Below, one piece after another: positions 9,701 to 13,150 of a stretch of 13,150 nucleotides of DNA; the stretch's first letter is position 1; every line of letters starts with the position of its first letter. The notes beneath the pieces were generated by a model. That model worked only from the letters and a program-made list of their open reading frames with translations, was not told the DNA's origin and did not search any database. A program made the translations under genes and the position numbers. The stretch comes from Pseudobacteriovorax antillogorgiicola (lineage in GTDB: Bacteria; Bdellovibrionota_B; Oligoflexia; Oligoflexales; RGVZ01): the NCBI GenBank assembly GCA_945897695.1, contig CAMDGW010000053.1:1-13150 (forward strand), given 5' to 3'.

Positions 9701-11066
9701 TTTTTTACAGAAGGATCTCGATGGCGCGGAGAAATTACTCCAGTTAGCTAGTGCGGAGTCAAAGAAACACGACATCCGAAATTTTCTATGGAGATCCCAG
9801 TATGGACTTGGACGAGTCTTTCTCACACAAGGTCGAACAGACGAGGCCATAAGTCGATTTAAAAATGCTCTCGAATACGTTTTAAAAATTCCAGCAGGAG
9901 TTCAACGAGCTGAATTTAGCTCCGACTCAATCTCTCAAGCATCACCGGAGTCGCTTTACGAATTTTATATTTCAGCGCTGTCTCGGTCCGGATTGGACCA
10001 AGCTGCCCTGAATACTTCGATGGCATTTGAAGCAAGCGGCAGCAAAGAGGAATTAGGAACACCTGATCTACCCAGTCAAAATTATGCAGAGATCCTATTA
10101 GGCTCAAGTAGAAATGATGCGTTGGCGGTTAGCTACTTCATAGGGAAATCTGAGACATTTATATTTATTGCTACGAATGGTCAGATTAAAAGTCGCATAT
10201 TGAATTTTAACAAGCAGAAGCTCAGCACGTTACTTCTCAATTATTCATCTACAGATACCGCGACATCTGAAAAAGCCCGAGACGAATTAAGCGAGGAATT
10301 GCTATCACCAATAGATAAGTATATGACGTCCAAAAACATTCTCAATTTGATTAGCACCAAACAAATTGCGGCTGTACCGTTTGCCGGCCTTAATCTTCGC
10401 GGCAAGGACTTGATCGATACCGTCGCATTTTCAATTAAACCCTTAAATTCGTCGCCTTCGTCCGGCACAGACACCCCCAATAGCGGACGTTATATGAAGG
10501 TTCTTGGGGTTCTTATGCCGCAAGATAAGGCGTCATTTCTAAACAAGGAGCGCGTCATCCTGCCGCGATTTTTCCCAGACGCCCTGATTTTGTCCGACGA
10601 GAATCTAGGGTTAGAAAAAGTTAAAACTAGTCTTGCAGGAAAAGAGCTTTTACATATATCAGGGCGATATCAGGAACAATCCGGTGAACTACGACGATCA
10701 AAATTATTTTTTTCTAGGAAAAACCAAAAATCTGGCTTTTTCGACATACAGACGATAGCGAACAGTAGAAATACGACCAACGGAGTTTTCATAGCTCAGC
10801 CATCTAAAGATGGCGTATTAGCATCTGCGTTTCTAGCAAGTGGGGCATCTTGGGTCATTGCCAACAACGCACCTCAATATGATAATGATACTCTATTTCT
10901 CACGAAGAGTTTCTACAACGCCTTCCAAAAAAGCGGTGACCCATGCTCTGCGCTACGACTTGCCCAGCTTAAAACTAAGCAATTCATTCCAAGCTCCAGA
11001 GCTTGGAGCTATTTTAAATTATTTGGTACTTGCAGCGGTAAAACTGCGCAAACAGAGGGACCTTAA
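3717..11066 (+). CDS. Giant exported protein: PD40/TolB-like propeller, TPR arrays, two degenerate CHAT domains
   Basis: I chose ATG 3717 (2449 aa) because it forms an ATGA overlap with the lipoprotein stop and directly opens a signal peptide (MNTVLKIRFQT, then a hydrophobic core to residue 24). ATG 3702 would only add five polar residues. Residues about 55-340 hold six PD40-type blades (FSPTLSPNGAYMFYTSDRGG, DFSPVMSPNGKRLAFVS, NPAWFPDNKRIVFSA, DYPTISPDGNKIAYA and two more), as in TolB; blade 5 carries an EF-hand-like loop (D265-D276). Residues about 360-1375 and 1580-2090 are helical TPR-like arrays, clearest near 982-1011, 1100-1132, 1695-1726 and 2031-2057. Residues about 1380-1560 resemble a decayed CHAT domain. 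Residues about 2127-2440 are a CHAT domain (AVPFAGL 2219-2225, SFYNAF, ALRLAQ, AWSYF) whose catalytic His and Cys appear replaced by R2317 and Q2361. Likely a periplasmic or surface scaffold or sensor linked to the bridge genes. Function unknown. Confidence 0.85.
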   Translation: MNTVLKIRFQTVLASAIFFTALFGQTCASRRYTSHNDFGSPQISETFETPTRITIGNESNFSPTLSPNGAYMFYTSDRGGNKDIYVKKTRGGYAIPITNHPADDFSPVMSPNGKRLAFVSRRSNAAGAIHVIDVGASVANLGGLVDAEVVEINLRELESRNPAWFPDNKRIVFSARDIGNKEPKLYIAEVEKEPKIIPLGDIGGDYPTISPDGNKIAYARGGIIFMYNLSDKVETQITEGLMGKDGHPNFLADQKTLMFIRYADDTNNDGEITPDDRPTIWSLEIGHQTNGILEANESSKLRPLTSASRPAFYPRHYPPYIYFASEDSDGLDIYRLPDSGHTRPHTTVGETLQNFEQLNDDEDKLYVLRRDAAIAASEGRKGDVAELELRQLSWVVELGRSTQAEKLRNKIAKKLPDNPTAQALADLFMIASELAPFRYPDPTEKRPDDYDTRSTIWQKKLRNLKDSFSGKEKNSRLVRATCDFVKAEIDATSGAIDNAVKGLISINANYPDQTAASAKALAYLSKIESVRGNFKKSVAAVVNLAKDFPEEMTIVNSAAIDLTLSVSESDPEATQKIASIINSSEGLGPLRSHARKRLGDVLTANGKHEAAGGEYRTILKETGAPPYIYLMVAKVLVQREEADGRFSVALAIFEDLKESLKLAGKEDRNSASAMESEFHVRRGRVLLNGGESLLALKEFQKSIEINSENIAAQEGLIDVAEIRETLTESLQLQRRLVSESPRDPIKLYLLAYATQKQKRRNDSQRLKDINQSIELIEAARQINGQIPQFHKLIGKLYIENAHLKSASSRDKSFSGRIASTWQNTKSFFGFSDPNWYELAIDSSLTAYYLSGADSVDRADLSLQLANTYFENQTYTLSLRHYLRRISVMGSQPIQDTREEMRIFRHAGRSAFYSDELDISASLQRKSLQLAFKTDSLLDQAYALDALALTLREQKKYSEARLIYSKLLETQSKLGNKSNLVSTRINIAYCYMMEGNRKQALEQYQKSEDLLSELKVEDNLRPSDGVLIDIAGENSAARGFTLLDQRIQIASFRTQIYDGLGDTTKSLAELKRKIDLLTEKRKGGHKFGFGDGFLAEELAIAHNNVGYVLTTTENLRDAVKHFSEAISFARLLRSKNQEFPARSEWLNLLDLARAQLRRADLQVLPKPEQTELESQLNKTLNELAKPVLAGNREATLAAAALSSVSAQLLSADSEKNSERKAMAQARFQDSILLAQKIGMDLPFVNSANLNLDRDAFADNPNREELLSSHIDFRRSALVRPGLAWKYLATRGLCMQAIEALSSHVVSGGKILENDAGLMRSCLDAELKKSENTTQIKSRLIRQYFFIMSQIVLKTSRGDQKSEFGKQISELFRLGKPERLGAALGEKEAMITLYKQGSGRVTLDLTTPKGQAGIFEFSGEDGSNKKSDRTLAQFLADLPQANGLQRVYVVSDDEDHFKQMQNWALKHKALTVCFLPTPDFLPNVIAERRMHFDAKLFKISENRNIFWRGYVERIAEGDTSPVIAYNDDNEIEESNLRTQLYETPLDEALKDNFSKAFIVGYPGLSQENAHENSSRFYRRALNEHQAAVQKGDQELAYLRAREAFFYAWSSKNKEEQYVASNTAYEAAVSASKKDDLVYFLNMQRHFSIELNKGQSSLREIEAAEIQEKSGRLDEAEAIIQKILTSREIKTLKPQYLGRLYDLAGNIKVKKRKFTDAIQFFDSAKKHFEASRDFGSAARTELNIAQVNAYDLVNFQQARKHLASADELSFQASDPLVRFEVKIFSAKLLIQSHEESQAQNILEKLINDDSSRLSASELAEIHITIAEALYWQSRLSDAQKHLTEAVKQIARSKDRPTQEIFKLRINNQRAMILAASGKKEESISLFNATILQAVEAKFKPQERDLRHNLAHWYRQWKEYAKSVPLFDSAIKINNELSSTEPKLLPFSLTESANMALTIALGGKTDEALRQLEQISTNPTFETVTYATIFVKLVESDIRFLQKDLDGAEKLLQLASAESKKHDIRNFLWRSQYGLGRVFLTQGRTDEAISRFKNALEYVLKIPAGVQRAEFSSDSISQASPESLYEFYISALSRSGLDQAALNTSMAFEASGSKEELGTPDLPSQNYAEILLGSSRNDALAVSYFIGKSETFIFIATNGQIKSRILNFNKQKLSTLLLNYSSTDTATSEKARDELSEELLSPIDKYMTSKNILNLISTKQIAAVPFAGLNLRGKDLIDTVAFSIKPLNSSPSSGTDTPNSGRYMKVLGVLMPQDKASFLNKERVILPRFFPDALILSDENLGLEKVKTSLAGKELLHISGRYQEQSGELRRSKLFFSRKNQKSGFFDIQTIANSRNTTNGVFIAQPSKDGVLASAFLASGASWVIANNAPQYDNDTLFLTKSFYNAFQKSGDPCSALRLAQLKTKQFIPSSRAWSYFKLFGTCSGKTAQTEGP
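10992..11010 (+). repeat. Inverted repeat, 7-bp arms with 5-nt loop, near the end of the giant gene
   Basis: AGCTCCA (10992-10998) and TGGAGCT (11004-11010) are perfect reverse complements around GAGCT, and are followed by ATTTTAAATTATTT. The hairpin lies 54 nt before the stop codon of the giant gene, inside codons for the conserved Ser-Arg-Ala-Trp-Ser-Tyr segment. It could weakly promote pausing. It lacks a true T-run, and coding constraint may explain it. Confidence 0.35.
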
Positions 11067-11092
11067 TCTGACCCTAGCAAGCTACGAACACC

Positions 11093-11863
11093 CTATGATT
11101 CGTAACCAAATTCGATAAGGACCTTCCGGTCTGGTTTGTTGTCAATGTCAACCGTTGTCGGACCCTCATAACGGACAAGTGTCGGTATTTTGTTTCGCTC
11201 TTCATAGTAGAACAACATTGCTGGCGCTAGCTGCCGGAAGGCCCAGTTATCTGGCTCAAGAGATATGATGCTAATGGATTTCTGAGCGTCAGACTTTCGA
11301 ACAACCCTAAACATGTACTGGTCTCTTTTCATTGGGACGTAAAGTGGAAATGACTGATGCTGATCTTTAATTAGTTTGTCCCAAGCACGCACGATCAAGT
11401 GATGTAATGTTTTACCGAATACAGTGTCAGGCTGCCATTTAAACGCCACCGTTAGCTCTGGCTTCGTGGAAGAGTCTCGGTAGTCTAATTTTTCTGCAAA
11501 AGAATCTACGCTAGCGCCGCTAAGGGATACGAATTCTCCGGTTCTGAAGTTTTGAAACTTATAATATCGGGGACGTAAGGAGTTAAGTTCAAACGAACAT
11601 GTTTCCTCTTGAATTAATTTTTTTTGGGCGTCACCTGCCAGCCAATAAGTCGTCTTTTTTGTCATAAACCCATTCTCTGACAATATTTCCTCACGACCTT
11701 CACTAATTGGCTGTTTTGAGACTGCATCTTTGACGACAAAGTTTATCCCCTTGTAGGGTAGTTCCATCACGGCAGAAAATGACCCTGCCGCGAGCACACT
11801 ATCTGTCAATACAATCAGCGAGATAACTAGAACTGCATGAGAAAACTTGCATATGAGTCTCAT
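11093..11863 (-). CDS. Exported protein of unknown function (256 aa)
   Basis: The gene is convergent with the giant gene, 26 bp between stops, and divergent from the kinase gene. ATG at 11863 is preceded by GAGG (11875-11878) with an 11-nt spacer. The N-terminus MRLICKFSHAVLVISLIVLT, followed by DSVLAAGSF, is a classic signal peptide with a likely SPase I site after VLA or LAA; there is no lipobox, so a soluble periplasmic or secreted product of about 230 aa is expected. The mature part is rich in predicted strands and aromatic residues, with marked strings LRPRYYKFQNFRTGEFVSL, FPLYVPMKRDQYMFRVVR, EPDNWAFRQLAPAMLFYY and LVRYEGPTTVDID. A single Cys remains in the mature part (ETCSFEL). The layout, ending in a strand pair after a proline-basic turn, loosely recalls DUF3108-type exported beta proteins, but I do not recognise the family and assign no function. 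Codon use looks like its neighbours. Confidence 0.85.
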   Translation of the reverse strand: MRLICKFSHAVLVISLIVLTDSVLAAGSFSAVMELPYKGINFVVKDAVSKQPISEGREEILSENGFMTKKTTYWLAGDAQKKLIQEETCSFELNSLRPRYYKFQNFRTGEFVSLSGASVDSFAEKLDYRDSSTKPELTVAFKWQPDTVFGKTLHHLIVRAWDKLIKDQHQSFPLYVPMKRDQYMFRVVRKSDAQKSISIISLEPDNWAFRQLAPAMLFYYEERNKIPTLVRYEGPTTVDIDNKPDRKVLIEFGYES

Positions 11864-11956
11864 TTTTTTGATAACCTCGTAAATTCGTTTAAATTTGATA
11901 GGCCAATTAAGAGTGTCTCAGCTATAATTCCTGCAAAACATCAGGTGAATTCTAAT
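11864..11956. promoter_or_regulatory. Divergent intergenic region with promoter for the kinase gene
   Basis: This 93-bp region must drive both flanking genes. Rightward, a perfect -10 box TATAAT lies at 11923-11928, which would start transcription about 22 nt before the kinase ATG. No good -35 sits at the standard distance; TTGATA at 11895-11900 is 22 bp away, so an activator or a weak -35 is implied. Leftward, I found no convincing -35/-10 pair. A short inverted repeat AAATT-N6-AATTT lies at 11881-11896 and could be an operator or chance in AT-rich DNA. Confidence 0.5.
11943..11948 (+). promoter_or_regulatory. Ribosome binding site AGGTGA for the UbiB-like gene
   Basis: AGGTGA stands 8 nt before the ATG at 11957 and matches the 16S anti-Shine-Dalgarno sequence well. 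It settles the start of the kinase gene. Confidence 0.75.
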
Positions 11957-13150
11957 ATGGCTAAAAAAAGAAAAAATAACTCGGATCAACCGATCCTTTC
12001 AAGTTTGGTGACCTCATCATTTGCCAGGTCGTCAAAGCTTATTTCACTTACATTTAAGGCAAGTGCGGATGCAGCTATTCTTTCTGTTAAAAGCTTTTTA
12101 GATTCTAACAGAAAAACGGAGCTATCCCATCGATTTTTGATGGATCAGGCCACCCGTCTAGCCACCGAACTTGGTAAACTTAAGGGGTCTCTTCAGAAGG
12201 CCGGTCAATTGTTCAGTATATACGGCGAGCATTTTCTGCCGCCTGAGGTTTGTGAGATTTTAAAATCCCTGCAGAAAGATTCACCACCAGTCAGTCTTGA
12301 CGTCATGATGAACTCAGCCAAGCGTTCTCTTGGCGCCGAAAGATTTCAGCAACTTCAGATAGATCCGATACCGTTGGGAGCTGCATCAATTGGTCAGGTT
12401 TATAGGGTAAAGATAACAGGTGACTCTGATGATTGGTGCCTGAAGGTGCAGTATCCTGGCGTCGATAAGTCTATCGACAGTGACCTAGATATTTTGTACC
12501 GCATCTTCGCAGTCTTAAAATTCATCCCTAAAGATATGAACCTAGATGGACTATTTGCCGAGATTCGGGCCATGCTTCATCGAGAGGTTGACTACACAAA
12601 AGAAGCGGACACTACAAATCAATTCAGGCAGTGGCTTGCTCCTGACGATCGTTATATCGTTCCTGTAGTAAATGGGAGCTATTCGACAAAACGCGTCATC
12701 ATTACCTCGTTTCAAGCGGGTCATGACATTGATAGCAAAGAGGTGATGGGGTTACCTCAGGACCAAAGAAATCTGCTGGGCGAAGCTATACTTGAGCTTT
12801 TCTTCAAGGAGTTCTTTGAGTTTCGTACTGTACAGACAGATCCGCATTTTGGAAACTACCGGATTCGCATCAATTCTGGGTCGAAAAATCAGTGGGTTCT
12901 CTTAGATTTTGGCGCCGTCAGATCATTTCCTCTTTCGTTTGTTAAAGACTACCAATCTATCGTCCAGGCCGTTATTTTCAAAAAAGATCCTCAACAACTG
13001 TTCCACGCCTTAAAATCCCTGAAAATCATGACCGATGATGACACGGAAGAAGATATCTCTGCTTTCTATGAAATATCAAAACTGATTGCAGAGCCATTTC
13101 TTAATTCTGATCCCTACTGCTGGGGACGGACAAATCTCGCCCAGCGAGCG
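11957..13150 (+). CDS. UbiB/ABC1 (AarF, COQ8-like) atypical kinase/ATPase, 3' end cut by window edge
   Basis: 398 codons are open to the right edge, so the C-terminus is missing; family members are usually about 430-560 aa. All hallmark ABC1 elements are visible: KxGQ (K81-A-G-Q84), the Ala-rich nucleotide loop GAASIGQ (141-147, preceded by IPL), the conserved Lys in CLKVQYPG (K163), ExD (E210-V-D212, in HREVDYTKEAD), the catalytic-type TDPHFGN (D295-N300) and the metal-binding DFG (D317-G319, LLDFGAVR). The stretch FFEFRTVQTDPHFGNY resembles the COQ8/ADCK3 branch (FEF..MQTDPNWSN) more than classical UbiB. Known members are ATPases that assist coenzyme Q or other isoprenoid-lipid metabolism. 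The N-terminus (MAKKRKNN, from two A-runs) is basic, and no signal peptide is seen, so the protein is probably cytosolic or membrane-associated. The substrate pathway cannot be told from here. Confidence 0.9.
   Translation, partial: MAKKRKNNSDQPILSSLVTSSFARSSKLISLTFKASADAAILSVKSFLDSNRKTELSHRFLMDQATRLATELGKLKGSLQKAGQLFSIYGEHFLPPEVCEILKSLQKDSPPVSLDVMMNSAKRSLGAERFQQLQIDPIPLGAASIGQVYRVKITGDSDDWCLKVQYPGVDKSIDSDLDILYRIFAVLKFIPKDMNLDGLFAEIRAMLHREVDYTKEADTTNQFRQWLAPDDRYIVPVVNGSYSTKRVIITSFQAGHDIDSKEVMGLPQDQRNLLGEAILELFFKEFFEFRTVQTDPHFGNYRIRINSGSKNQWVLLDFGAVRSFPLSFVKDYQSIVQAVIFKKDPQQLFHALKSLKIMTDDDTEEDISAFYEISKLIAEPFLNSDPYCWGRTNLAQRA

Noticed and set aside
10941..10949. Cys in DPCSALR as the CHAT catalytic Cys
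   Set aside because: It falls in the helix that precedes ALRLAQ near the domain end, about 50 residues after the position of the LSAC motif.
10840..11118. Out-of-frame + strand open frame at the end of the giant gene
   Set aside because: It overlaps the conserved CHAT C-terminus, and its translation shows no recognisable domain.
11110..11140. GACC-TTCC-GGTC as a terminator for the operon
   Set aside because: The stem is only 4 bp, it has no T-run, and it lies inside the coding part of the - strand gene.
12377..12397. GAASIGQ loop as an abnormal ABC1 variant
   Set aside because: Gly in the first position of the Ala-rich loop occurs in many bacterial ABC1 proteins, so it is not evidence of altered function.
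1..13150. tRNA, rRNA, CRISPR, insertion sequences or attachment sites
   Set aside because: I saw no repeat-spacer pattern, transposase, terminal repeats or RNA-gene signature; the window is almost completely coding.

Overview
The window looks like chromosomal DNA of a Gram-negative (double-membrane) bacterium with moderate GC. Three of its five genes encode proteins that are exported or act across the envelope. A TolB-like propeller protein, DUF1318-type lipoproteins and giant TPR/CHAT proteins together would fit a Bdellovibrionota/Oligoflexia- or Myxococcota-like lineage. That placement is a weak inference and was not tested by any search.

Positions 1-11066 (+ strand) hold what looks like one tightly packed operon of three overlapping genes. 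(1) The 3' part of a large AsmA-like gene is cut by the left edge and stays open to position 3. (2) A 192-aa outer-membrane lipoprotein overlaps it by 17 nt. Its C-terminal half looks like YdbL (DUF1318) and its N-terminal strand recalls YnbE. (3) A giant 2449-aa exported protein overlaps that gene by 4 nt (ATGA). It has a six-bladed TolB/PD40-like propeller, a long TPR-like array, a cryptic CHAT-like segment, a second TPR array, and a C-terminal CHAT domain in which both catalytic residues appear lost.

Positions 11067-11092 form a 26-bp convergent gap with no clear terminator. Positions 11093-11863 (- strand) encode a 256-aa exported protein I do not recognise. A 93-bp divergent intergenic region (11864-11956) carries a perfect TATAAT box facing right. 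From 11957 to the right edge runs the 5' part of a UbiB/ABC1-family atypical kinase gene resembling the COQ8/ADCK3 branch.

Working model (inference): genes 1 and 2 form a YdbH/YnbE/YdbL-like intermembrane lipid bridge. The giant propeller-TPR-pseudoCHAT protein is co-translated with them and may be a periplasmic scaffold or sensor for that bridge. This combination is the most novel point of the window. The two right-hand genes are separate transcription units.
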